Shown: piece by piece, positions 48,299 through 58,699 of the stretch
Position numbering within the stretch: the stretch's first letter is position 1
How the letters are laid out: the number at the start of each line of letters is the position of its first letter
From: Rhynchosporium graminicola
Lineage: Eukaryota; Ascomycota; Leotiomycetes; Helotiales; Ploettnerulaceae
Direction: 5' to 3'
Assembly (NCBI GenBank): GCA_900074885.1
Contig: FJUW01000013.1
Location: 340,026 to 404,025, forward strand
DNA length: 64,000 bases
Position numbers and translations under genes: made by a program
The notes under the pieces: model-generated
Databases searched by the model: none
What the model was told of the DNA's origin: nothing
Seen by the model: the letters and a program-made list of their open reading frames with translations, nothing else

Positions 48299-49413
48299 AT
48301 GCCTCCTAGACTGAACATCCCACCTATAACACGTATTTTGCTTATTGCACTCCTCGCTCAATCCCTCCTGTGCTTCGCCTTGCGATACAGGCAATGGTCC
48401 GAGGAGTCTGATATCGTGGTTCCATACCTCTCGCTGGTGCCACAACTATCCCTCACATACCCATGGACGTTTCTTACGACGACGCTGGTGGAGAACAATG
48501 TGTTTACACTGGGAATTGGGGCTGTTGCTATCTTCTATGGAGGGAGGTATCTGGAGAGGGCCTGGACGTCTGCTGAATTCGCAAAGTTCCTGCTGGTCGC
48601 GGCGTTGATACCCAATTTCTTGTGTTTTGGAACTTTGGTGACATTGTTTGCTGTAACAGGGGATATGCGTTGGACGTAGGTTATCCTTACCTATCTACAT
48701 TCAACAGCTAACTTACACCCACCAGTTTAACTTCCATAAACGGCACAATCCCCCTGCAAATTGCCTTCCTGGTCGCATTTTCCCAACTTGTACCCGCGCA
48801 TACCGTTACACTCTTCCGTGGCATCATATCGCTAAGAGTCCCTCGATTCCCACTCCTTCATATCCTTGGAGTGTTTCTCCTATCCCTCACGCCTCTGTTG
48901 AGTGCAGCAGCCTTCCTTTTGGCAACAATAGGATTCGTCGCAAGCTGGACCTATCTCCGATTCTACAAGCCCGCATTTCCAGATCTCGACGCAAACCAAT
49001 CATCCTCCTTGCGCGGAGATCCCAGCGAAACATTCGCCTTTGCAGAATTCTTCCCTGATCCAGTCAAGCCACTGGTCAGCACGATCTCAGAACAGATATT
49101 CAACATCCTTGTCTCGGTGCGGATATGCACGCCGTTCTCTGCCGCCGACGTTTCTGCGTCTCGAGGTGACACGTTTGTTCAGCGAGGGACGCCTGGAAGC
49201 GCAAGACAGGAAGCTGAGCGAAGGAGGGCCTTGGCTCTGAAAGAATTGGATCAACGACTGAATGCTGCAACGAGTTCGAAGCCGAAATTACAAGCACCAC
49301 CTGTGCAGGCTGGTCCAAGTGTACAAATTCAGCCGCAGCCGAATGTGCAAACATCGGCTGCCATGCTCGGGGAGACGACTTATGTTCCTGAGGATGGGAA
49401 GGATGAGCAATGA
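48299..49413 (+). CDS. TMEM115 / DUF1751 family, rhomboid-like Golgi membrane protein
   Basis: Catalytically inactive rhomboid-type integral membrane protein; the human relative TMEM115 sits in the Golgi and helps retrograde transport, and yeast has YOL107W. Exons 48299-48675 and 48726-49413 give 354 residues. Signals: PPITRILLIALLAQSLLCF (helix 1), YPWTFLTTTLVENNVFTLGIG typical of the family, GGRYLERAWTSAEF, SINGTIPLQIAFLVAFSQ, and FLLATIGFVASWTYLRFYKP in the last helix. The C-terminal 150 residues are cytoplasmic, with DPSETFAFAEFFPDPVKP, which is conserved in this family. No Ser-His protease dyad was recognised. Confidence 0.88.
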
Positions 49414-49842
49414 TGGACTTGGGTTTTCAACAATCTGATCTATGGACAGAACGCATCTTGATGCGATGTATAGCCCTGTAATCTCTTTGTATAATCAAAT
49501 ACTACTTTGTGATACCCAAGCATTTGAGTCGCCTGTATCACCATGGTTTTTTTCGGGATATCTCGAAATGTGACGTCAATCCAGGGAGCAACCACCCACT
49601 TGAAGCACCCATATGCTGGGTAGATATCACAAGAGCGCTGAACCTCTCCCCTGCAACGAGAACCACAGCACTATCTGCGTAGGTAAATATCCCGGACATA
49701 CGGATCTGGGCCCCTGGCGATAGTGCGGGCTCCGGGTCACTTTACAGGGGTCTGCAGCATATGCGAAGCTCCAAGGCTTGTTGACGACATCAACCTTCTG
49801 ACAATCAACAATCGATTGCTGCCAACAACCCAAATTTCCGCC
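49414..49842. other. Intergenic, 3' of TMEM115-like gene and promoter of CIA30
   Basis: No gene, RNA or repeat seen. The two genes run in the same direction. Confidence 0.4.
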
Positions 49843-50746
49843 ATGAGACCGACTCCTAACTTGTTTGCCAAGGGCTTCTTTGGCAGGAGTCTCGATGAGT
49901 TCAAACGTCTATCTGGATTTGGTACGTCCTGCCCCAATTGACTGAACTCGCGTCTTGACGAACGACCTGCTAATAATCCCCCTCACAGCTCTGCGAGCAG
50001 AAGGAACGAGACGTCAAATGAAACCATATAACATGGCCATCTTCCACGACCCCTCCTCTCTCGAAGAAGTAAAAACAATGTCCGACATGGATATCGGCGG
50101 CTACTCAAAAGTACATCTCGATTACATCCCACCACCCGTCACCACCAGCTCCTCTCCCTCCGCAGAAAACTCCAGCACATCCCCCACCTCCACAAACCCG
50201 AACGGACACGTCAAATTCCACGGCAACATTTCCATCGAGCTCCCCAAGAACAGACCCGAAGTCCAACGCACCGGCTACGCCGCCTGGCGCACCAAAGATA
50301 AAGGCTACACCATCTTCGGCAAGACGCTCTGGGACATCGACGCCTACGCCTTCCTGGCGCTACGCATAAAATCCGACGGCAGGAAGTACTTCGTAAACAT
50401 CCAGACCGAGTCGATAGTGTACACGGATATTCACCAGCATAGGTTATATGCTAGGAGACCTGGGGAGTGGGAGACGGTGCTGATCAAGTGGAATGAGTTT
50501 GTAAGGACAAATCATGGGATGGTGGTGGAACCGCAGACGGAGCTTATGAGGCAGAAGGTCAGGACTGTCGGGATTGGGCTTATTGATAGGGTGCCGGGTC
50601 CGTTTGAGCTGTGTGTGGAAAGGATTTGGGCGAGTAATGGGCTGGGAGAGAGGGAGTTGGGGGAGGATGACAGGTTTGAGGAGGGGACTTTGAAGAGTAA
50701 ACACGGTGAAAAGATTAGATGGGGAAATGAGGAGAAGAAACCTTGA
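49843..50746 (+). CDS. CIA30: Complex I intermediate-associated protein 30 (NDUFAF1)
   Basis: Mitochondrial assembly factor of the membrane arm of respiratory complex I. Exons 49843-49921 and 49989-50746 give 278 residues. The start MRPTPNLFAKGFFGRSLDEF suits an Arg/Phe-rich mitochondrial presequence region. The CIA30 fold is indicated by FHDPSSLEEVKTMSDMDIGG, KFHGNISIELP, TGYAAWRTK, the strongly typical DIDAYAFLALRIKSDGRKYF, VNIQTESIVYTDIHQHRLYA and the end FELCVERIWASN. The tail is charged and probably disordered. A Ser/Thr/Pro insert near residues 75-95 (PPPVTTSSSPSAENSS) is a local expansion. Confidence 0.93.
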
Positions 50747-51178
50747 GTAACCCTGCGTTGGTAGCATTCTTCACTTGGATGTCATGTCGAGTTTCATGTT
50801 TGCATTTGCATGTACTCTGCGAGCGGCATGCTTACTCGCATTTGATTCGAAAAACGCGTCTCGCCTTCAAGAGGATACAACATATCATACTTGAAACGCC
50901 TTCAACAATCCTTCTAGACCGATTCAATGCACAACCAAGCAGGCCTTCCAATCTTGCAAGATATCTATCTGTTTGTATCTCCTAATACCTGGAACCAAAA
51001 AAAAGAGCTAAACGGATGACGATCTATAGTTTTCAACGCAAAAATGGTATACACTCCGGAAGCTGGGGGCTCGCCAGCTCGCAAATAAACACATAAACTA
51101 AGCGACGCTGGATCTCGCGAACTAGGTAGCTTCACACGCTGGATATTTAGGATGTTGGTACAACATCTCTTCGCATCA
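50747..51178. other. Convergent intergenic region
   Basis: Lies between the 3' ends of CIA30 and the TPT transporter. No gene seen. Confidence 0.4.
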
Positions 51179-52632
51179 CTACTTGCCGCCCTGTGCTTTG
51201 TGCTTCAGCATGACAACCGAATATCTAGATAGTTCGTTAGTGACCATTTCGACTTTGCGCTAAGAATTGCTTTAAGAGGGAAAGCTGAGACGAGCCAATG
51301 TCACGGCTTGCGTTTGGAGAACAAAGTATCCATGTGTTTGAAACACTGCTCTTCACTGTTCTTCAAAAATGTCATGGCGCCAAGAGAATATTAAAGGGTT
51401 ATGCGTTTTTACTTACGCGATGATACCACCAATGGCAATAAATACTCCAATGATGGATTTGTCTCCAACAGCGCGGCCGGACATCATCCATCCCAGTGCA
51501 ACAATGGAGCATGTCTTGACGTGTCCGACTACCGTGCTTGATACGGGTCCGGTCTGGGCTATGATGAAGAACTGGGAGATGTTGATTACACAAGCGAACA
51601 GGCCGGACTAAGAAGTTGTTAGTGCTGATTTTGCATGTACGAGGCTGGGGTGGGCCAAATTTAGGTCGGAACCACAACTTACCATCATAATCATCACCCA
51701 TCTATTGATGGGGACCTCGGTCCAGGTGGGGAACGTATCCACAAACGGAATAACGTAAAGGAGCATGAAAGCTGCCAGAGGTGCCTGATTGAAGAGTAGT
51801 TGCATACTGTTCATCTGGAGTTTCTTATGGTAGCTGGCAATCCAAATGGTATAGAGCGAACTGGCAAATATTCCGCTGAATGCAAATATAACGCCTAAGC
51901 TGCTGGTGGTCTTAACGTTGGCATCCGCGCTGGGGAGCGAATCGTAATATGAAACCATTCCAACACCCAAACAAGCTGGAATGAGGGCCAAGATAGCATT
52001 TCGGGGGAGTGTAGATTTGTAGAGGACAAAGTTCATAAGCGCGACCGTAGGTGTGAGGAGAATCCGTGCAACTTGGTAGAAAGTGACGGTTGAGAATGCC
52101 AGTGATAGATTGGGTAGAATAACATTCAAAGACATAGCAACTGCGAGAGGGATGATCTCCTTAATCGCAACCTTCCTAGGTGTAAAGAATGCGAATCGAG
52201 GACGCGAAATGGTGAAAAGCGTAAGCCATGTTATGAAAAAGTGGAAGGCCGCGAATGTGAGTTGCGCCAGCTTCAACGAGGGGTCCGAGAAAATGGCTTT
52301 ATTCGTGAAGACCTACGAGCAAAGATTAGAAGATGTGTTGATATGCAGACGCTCCGATGAACTCTGCGGAAACATACAATGCCAATAGTTGCTAATGTGT
52401 TCACTACCATCCAAATTATAGCCGTCCTGGTTGACGTATCTGCTTTGGGCGCGGGTGCCGGTTTGTCGCTATCTTCATGATCTGGAAGAAGTTCCGCGCG
52501 CTCAATGTCGTCGCCGATATCCATCTCATCCGGAGTCTTCAGTCTCCCTTCGCTCATTTTCTCATTATCGTCGTATGGTTCGCCCGCAGTTACAGACGAA
52601 CTTGCTGAAGCAATGTTATCGGTGGTTGCCAT
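51179..52632 (-). CDS. TPT/EamA-type solute transporter (SLC35E3-like)
   Basis: Drug/metabolite-superfamily transporter of the triose-phosphate/nucleotide-sugar branch; probably Golgi or ER. Exons 52378-52632, 51683-52312, 51417-51607 and 51179-51224 (minus strand) give 373 residues. After a polar N-terminus of about 65 residues come ten helices: IIWMVVNTLATIGIVFTNKAIF (the usual first-helix N-T..T.NK pattern), FFITWLTLFTI, ILPNLSLAFSTVTFYQVARI, then the second half with GIFASSLYTIWIASYHKKL, LLFNQAPLAAFMLLYVIPF, and ISQFFIIAQTGPVSSTVVGHVKTCSIVALGW, which is strongly characteristic of this family. The last exon (15 codons) gives a basic tail ending KHKAQGGK. Substrate cannot be told. Confidence 0.9.
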
Positions 52633-53201
52633 TATTGCGGGAAAGACAGGAATTGTTTGTGCTGTTGATGATACGATCGGGAAGTAGCTGTGTCGTCTAC
52701 TACATTCCAAGTCGAATATGTGACAGAACAGCGTTGCAACAGCTGGCTGAGGGGGGAGAGTTTGAGTTCACGTAAAGAAATGTAGACTCCTGAGGCGCGG
52801 CGCCGATCGACCGTTTGGGGCCTGGTGGGGCTGGCTGGCAGGGCGTAGGTAGCTTGCAGGGTCAAGGTTTGCCTTTCCAATTTCTCAGGGGGCTTAAGGG
52901 GCCACGCAACCCCCAGGTGCACCTGGATGCAACTGTCCCTCGCTTTGTCTTCAAAACAAAACATCTACACGTAATGTTGATCTCATTCCTCAGCGATGTA
53001 GCGAATATTGCCTAGGTACGAGTAGCTACATTTCAGCCCAGGTCTCATCGAAAGTCTTACAATATGATCATATATCAGCAAGGGGGAACATCTAGTCTGA
53101 GTTGGACAAGATGTTCATCATGCCCAAGTGGCTGCAATGGAGGAGTGTTTGCATTCAAACGGCTTCATAGAGTGAATGGTCTCGTTAAAAGTTATCTCTC
53201 G
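52633..53201. other. Divergent intergenic region
   Basis: Lies between the TPT transporter and the glycosyltransferase-like gene. Near 52,790-52,920 it is GC-rich with several G/C runs. No gene seen. Confidence 0.4.
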
Positions 53202-54381
53202 ATGGCTGCTTATAACTGCATGTCTTTGTTAAGTCGTCTCTTAGGATTCGTTGTGATTGTAGGAATTTGTCTTCTGGCTTTCTTGACTATGAACTATGAT
53301 GTAGGCTTGTGGATTCTTCAACTTCTGTGCTGGTTTCCGTACTAAGGCATGTCAGAACTTACCTGTCCACGTCGTAACACATGGGGATCCGCAGATTGAG
53401 GCACCGCGTATTGAGGGCAACCCAGCGAAGATATCCTCAATTGCTTTGAAATATCTCCGACCCACGTCTCCCCCAGACAGATTTGATATCGCGCTGCCTT
53501 CCGTCCTGCCGCCGAAGCCGCTCGTCAGACCCGACGTACCGTTGGTTACATACGTTTATGTAGAATCTGACTATGCGAGGATTAATCTCAAGTTCTTCAT
53601 CGATCATGGCCTACACGCTGCTGCCGATTTCGTCTTTATCCTGAATGGTGAAACTGATGTGGGCTCTCTCATACCTCAAGATCAGGCGAATATTAAGATC
53701 ATCAGACGCCAAAACACTTGTTATGATCTTGGTTCTCATTGGGAGGTACTTAATGCGAGGAACAGAGGTGGGAAGGCATTAAGGGATACTTACAAGAGGT
53801 TTATCTTGATGAATGCCAGTGTACGAGGACCTTTCATTCCACACTGGTCAAGAGAATGCTGGACGAGTGCCTACTTGGGCAAAATGAACGTCAAAGTCAA
53901 GGTATGACCTGCTCGATAAGTCGGACCCTCAATTCACTACAGCTAAATACTCCAGCTTGTTGGATCTGCCATAAATTGCCGGGAAGGTACCAGCAATCAA
54001 TATGTCATGTCTATGATTTGGGCTACCGACAGCATTGGCCTCAATCTGATACTTACTCCAGCTGGAATAGGACAGTGCTTCTCAACGCTTGAAGAGACGA
54101 TACTAGGCGAGATACGTACGACGCCTCTTCTCAAGTCCTCCGGCTATCATGTCGATGCCATGATGACGATTTTCCAATCCAAGCCAGATTATGGTTTCGA
54201 GAATTATACTGTTGAAGGAGATATGTTGGCGGAAAAAGGATATGCTGGGTTCAATGTTCATCCTTTTGAGTTGATGTTTATCAAGACCAACAGAGGCATC
54301 AATCCGCTTATGATTGAAACCATGAGAAAATGGGTAGATCAAAGTGGCTATAGGAGCTACGATGTCTGTGGAGAGAAATGA
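53202..54381 (+). CDS. Type II membrane protein, uncharacterised glycosyltransferase-like fungal family
   Basis: Exons 53202-53300, 53356-53901 and 53956-54381 give 356 residues. The first exon supplies one N-terminal hydrophobic anchor (LLGFVVIVGICLLAFLTM), the type II layout of Golgi enzymes. The luminal part has VTYVYVESDYARINLKFFID, ADFVFILNGETDV, RRQNTCYDLGSHWEVL, YKRFILMNASVRGPFIP and VKLVGSAINC, followed by MIWATDSIGL, GYHVDAMMTIFQ and NVHPFELMFIKTNR. I recall the same blocks in other ascomycete proteins of unknown function, and they resemble RgpF-like rhamnan-synthesis glycosyltransferases, but no activity is known to me. The first intron border could be placed at two AGs; the one chosen follows a TACTAAG branch site. 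An ATG at 53064 in the same frame would add 46 residues. Confidence 0.75.
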
Positions 54382-54494
54382 GTGAGATCTGTATTGGGGA
54401 AGAGGTGATATTTTGCCTACCTCTCGAATATGGTTTCCGACATCTTAATGAAGATATAGTGATTCTTCGGTTTGGCGTGATTCTTCAGTAAATA

Positions 54495-54653
54495 ACGCCG
54501 GTACACCGCCTTTTGGTATGAACCCCACTAAATATTGATATGCTATAATTATCAGAACTAGAAACTACTGAAGCTCTATGAATACTATACCGATTTGCCT
54601 CTAAACTACTTCTTTTTGAAGCTCTTGATCTATAGAGTATATATTCAGTCTAC
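54495..54653 (+). repeat. Left terminal inverted repeat (about 159 bp)
   Basis: Mirrors 57479-57637 with a few transition differences (for example gatctatagag / aatctatagag and cagtct / aagtct). The inner edge is where the match fades, after AGTCTA. Confidence 0.88.
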
Positions 54654-56434
54654 AGCTATACCTCCTAAATCTGCTTCTAAGATTAGTACAAAAGCTCCAA
54701 AAGGACGTAAATCGACTAAACTACGTACTCGACTACCTTCTGCGCTAGTATAACTAGCTAAAATAACCCTGAAAATTAATACCAAGAGTACTACAACTGA
54801 GTCTACTGAGCCTACTATAGACTCAGTTGCAGCTACAGTACTAGCTATAGTACTAGCTACAGTACCAGCTATAGTACTAGTACTAGTACTAGTACCAGCT
54901 ATAGTACAAGCACTAGCTATAGCAAGCCAATCGACGCCTCCACCTCAAACTGAATCGATTATACTCTCTTCTTCGCCTCCGCAGATTATTATATAGGTTA
55001 TAGAGTTGGAAATTCGATACTACCTAGATAGCGAGCGTATTAGTAGTATAATTAGTAGTATTTCAAATAAGCTAAGAGAGGAGGGATATACCTACTAATC
55101 GATTAAGGAGACTGCTAGAGAGGTAGCAGATAATACTATTAATTCAAGGGGTATTTCCAGCCTAAGAAGAGATCACACTTACTAGTACGCTACGTATAGA
55201 GCTAATAGCAATCCGACTAAGGTAGATATTAGTAATTCAGCTGATTTCGACTATATTATTAAACGAGTTTCAAACTAGGGAGCTAAAGGCAAGGAGAAGA
55301 TACTTAGACTCCAGATTTACTTTAGTATCGTCTTAACTCTTCAGAGTATAGTTCGACCTCTATAGAAAGATCTAGTACTAGTAAAGCCTCTAATTATTAC
55401 TATTCTAAAGCGTATATATAGAGATCTGAGAGAGGAGAGAGAGGAAGTGCTAAAGCCTAAGAAACCTCGTATAGCGATAGTATAGTTAATAGAGGAGGAG
55501 AAACTAAGCCGTCAAGCCGAAAAAGGAACCTTTAAGGAGCTCTTAACCTTAATTCAAGTACTATAGGCTTATAAAGTTAGCTCTTATAGTTTAACTACTC
55601 GCTTTTACTAAGTAAATAATAATAAGCACTATTACCTCTTAGGAGCTGATTTAACTCGCTAGGGCTATAATATTGAAGAAGGAGTTACTATAATTAATAA
55701 GCCTTCTATACTTTATAGAGGAGACTTATTAAGAGAGCTTACTAGGCGTCGAGAGGCAGAAGAAGTAAAGGAGAGAAGAGGAAGGAAGTAGAAGAAGAGA
55801 GAGTCTTACTATAATTTATCTTTATTACTAGAACGTCGAACAAGAGCCTAATACCCTCTATAGACGCCTTATTAGCCTCCAAATAGCTTCCTATATTAGT
55901 ACCCTATAATATAACCTCCTTAACCTCCTCCGGTATAGTCTTCTTATACTCCTAGCCTATAGGGCTATTTTCAACCTCTGATATACCCTTAACTTAATAT
56001 ACCTCCTCTAGACTATAAATATCGACTGCCTGAACCTTAATTACCTCTAAATCGACTATAGAAGAGAGCTAGGAGTAAGTTTCTATCGATAGCAGATCTA
56101 CGAGAGTCGAGCCTACTATATAGTAGTAGTAATTCTGAGGAGGTATTATTTGCGCTGAAAACGTTTCTTTATAAGCTCTTATTACCCCCTAAAGCTTCTA
56201 TAGCTTCGAAATTCGACTTCGCTATTAAGATATTTATAAAGTAAGAGTATAATATAGCTATAATATTAGAGATAACGATTAGAGAGGGAATAGAGCTTGG
56301 AATAAAAGCTGGAGTCTTAAAGGTTATAAAGATGAATTTGAAGGTATTCAAGAAGTAGTATAATCAGTAAGAAGTATAATAAACTATAGAAGAGGAGGAG
56401 GAGGAGGAGGAGGAGGAGGAGGAGGAGGAGGAGT
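54651..56434 (+). pseudogene. Second transposon-borne frame, about 590 codons, unknown product
   Basis: One continuous frame with no frameshift, broken only by TAG/TAA codons, which RIP would make from CAG/CAA. The left part is Pro/Lys/Ser-rich (AIPPKSASKISTKAPKGRKS), then a Val/Ala/Leu-rich tract built from a GCTATAGTACTAG-like minisatellite (54,820-54,930). The middle part reads as a folded protein (YHLD-type YYLDSERISSI, NSADFDYIIKR, ILRLQIYFSIVL, RIYRDLREEREEVLKPKKP, YYLLGADLT). Then comes a Pro/Tyr-rich region (55,850-56,010) and a final poly-Glu run. The frame stays open into the left inverted repeat. No known domain is recognised. It could be an accessory protein of the element, such as a regulator or DNA-binding partner, or a captured host gene. 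Confidence 0.6.
56391..56433. repeat. (GAG)n microsatellite
   Basis: About 14 GAG units, poly-Glu in the plus-strand frame, immediately before its terminal TAG. Confidence 0.95.
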
Positions 56435-56479
56435 AGAGAGTAAATTTCTAGTAATTATAGCTATTTATATGCCTTCTTC

Positions 56480-57410
56480 TTCTTTTTCTTCTTTAAGACC
56501 TTAGTACTTATAATAGCGAAAATGTGCCCTTACTCTTCGTTAAGCTTCAGCTCCAATTCTAACTATACGTATAGCTAGTATTAAGAAGCTTTCAAACTCC
56601 TCCTAGGTATACTATTTCCACTTCTAATTTCTTCTAATCCACGCCTTTAGATCTACGAAACTCTCTTTAATTAGGTTGAAAAAAGGGCAATATAGTAGGA
56701 GATATTCAAGCTGAAGACCGAAAGTAGCGCATAAGATAGCGACTTTAAGAGCTCTATAGATAGAGGCGTTATCTATAATAATAACTCTGATTCTAAGCTC
56801 AATATACTCTAGTAAGATACTCTTTTTAAGCTATTCAGTGAAGATCTCTATAGTAATAGAGCCTTAGAAGATTAAAAGCTAATGATACCCCCTTATAGAG
56901 TATACCGGTAATATTAACTACCTTGTCGACCTTTTTAGAACCTTCGATACCTCTACTAGAGCTCCTCTTAGAGCTTAACCTCTTCTTCTTTCTGCTATAC
57001 GTTCGTTATAAGCAGATTCATCGATAAAGCAAAGGTAGTAAGAATTCTAGAATACTATCTTACGCCTCTAAGTAGCGATTAATTCGTCGTTTCGTTAGGC
57101 CGCAGATACTAAAAGTACCTTCTTAGTATATTTAATTCGTTTAAGAGCTTTAGAGACTTAATTGATCGATATATCGATATCGTAAGCTTCGTAAAGGTAA
57201 GTAGTAATCTTATCTAAGTATAGATCTGGATCTCTCTCTAATAGAGCTATAATATATAGCTCTATATTATTAGTTATTACTAGCTAAGGACCTCTCCGGC
57301 GTCGATTTAGAGCCTTATCTTATTAGATTCGACGATTACGCTAGCAAATTGTCTTATATGTTATTCTATACTCTCTAACTAAGGCGCGCAGGTCAAGATT
57401 CTCTCCTGAA
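56480..57410 (-). pseudogene. Tc1-type DDE transposase, RIP-inactivated
   Basis: Minus-strand translation with many TAG/TAA stops still shows the order of a fungal Tc1-family transposase: RALVREYR-like start region and RRRRGP near 57,300; ERDPDLYLDKITTYL; FIDESAYN carrying the first catalytic Asp; RVIIIDNASIYRAL with the second Asp (normal pattern DNASIH); and LEYLLLYCPFFNLIKESF followed by DLKAWIRR, the 'YSPDFNPIEE' block with the third acidic residue. One of the two Glu of that block reads Lys (GAG to AAG), the G-to-A direction of RIP. No intact frame remains, so the copy is dead. Confidence 0.87.
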
Positions 57411-57478
57411 CGTAGTACTTGATCGATTTAGTATGTTTTCTATGCTAGCAGATTAGGAGCTATAATATTAACGTTATA

Positions 57479-57637
57479 GTAGACTTAATATATACTCTAT
57501 AGATTAAGAGCTTCAAAAAGAAGTAGTTTAGAGGCAAATCGGTATAGTATTCATAGAGCTTCAGTGGTTTCTAGTTCTAATAATTACAGTATATTAATAT
57601 TTAGTAGGGTTCACACTAAAAGGCGGTATACCGGCGT
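57479..57637 (-). repeat. Right terminal inverted repeat (about 159 bp)
   Basis: Reverse complement of the left repeat, ending CCGGCGT before the TA target site. Confidence 0.88.
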
Positions 57638-58699
57638 TATGTGACGACAGCTCACCTGAATGTTATATGAGAAGAAGGATAGATAATAGGGCCCAAGTTC
57701 ATAGGTATCCCGGCAGAACTAGTATCCGACCCGGTATAATATCGGACTAGTACTAGTATATATATATAAAGTGCTTTATACTATATCTCTCTTCTTCTTC
57801 TTTCCTTATCTTTTTGTTTCCTTTATAGTAGACTATATAAGATCGCTCTTAGCTTCCCTACTTGTTTATTCTTACTTATATACCGCTTTAAGTCTTATGT
57901 TATTATATTAAATAAAAAGATTAAGATAGCCGGAGATAGCTTACTATAATATCTTACTACTAAGTTAGTTATTCGATAACTACTAATAAATAGCAAAGAT
58001 ACTAGAGATCTCTAAGATAAATATAAATTAGGGTTTAATTTAGCTTATCGTAAATAGTATAATAGAGGAGGTCTTTGCTAACGCTCCTTTAATAACTCCT
58101 TTAGTATAAAGGAATTATAAATAGATTTTGAAGAAAATATAATAAATACCCCGGAACTTTAACTTCTATATATCGCTACCGAAATAGTCCTAATATATCC
58201 CTTTTTAAGTTATTATTATAGCTCTTAACTAATAAACTAGAGACCCCTCTAGTTCTAGGGGAACTTAACGCGATCCCTCCTGCTTTACCTCTAAACTTAA
58301 TCTATTATACTTTTCCTTACTTTAAATATCTCTTACTTTAGAGAACGTTAATACCTTATTAAGGAAGTACTAACTGAGAGGGAAAGGAAAATAAAAGCGA
58401 AATTCACTAAAAGTATAATCGCTAAGTACTCTTATTACTATAGGTGACTCGAACCTGATCTATTCCCTCTTATAATAATTAGCAGACTAAGAGAAAAAGA
58501 ATAACTCTCTAGAAGATACTATAGATAGACTAATCTCCGTATAAGATAAGTTCCTTATAGGAGTCCCTTACTTATTTTCGACTCTCCTACTAGAACTAAT
58601 ACTATAATCTCCGCGTATAGCGGAGTTTAATAACTTAATAAACTCTATTCTAATATATAGTACTAAGAGAGAGGATATTATTCCTAATAAACTATCTCT

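Larger units (their letters stand above)
54495..57637. mobile_element. Tc1/mariner-type DNA transposon, complete, RIP-damaged, two converging reading frames
   Basis: The left end ACGCCGGTACACCGCC (54495) and right end GGCGGTATACCGGCGT (to 57637) are inverted copies, with TA on both outer sides (54493-54494, 57638-57639), the TA target duplication of the Tc1/mariner group. The matching arms run about 159 bp. Inside are a transposase relic on the minus strand and a second long frame on the plus strand. Composition is TA-rich and most stops are TAG or TAA at positions where CAG, CAA or TGG would fit, as expected from RIP (CpA to TpA). It lies 113 bp after the stop of the glycosyltransferase-like gene. 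Confidence 0.88.

Noticed and set aside
1..54381. Secondary-metabolite cluster from the efflux pump, enoyl-reductase-like gene and oxidases
   Set aside because: These genes are scattered over 45 kb among housekeeping genes and no backbone synthase is visible.
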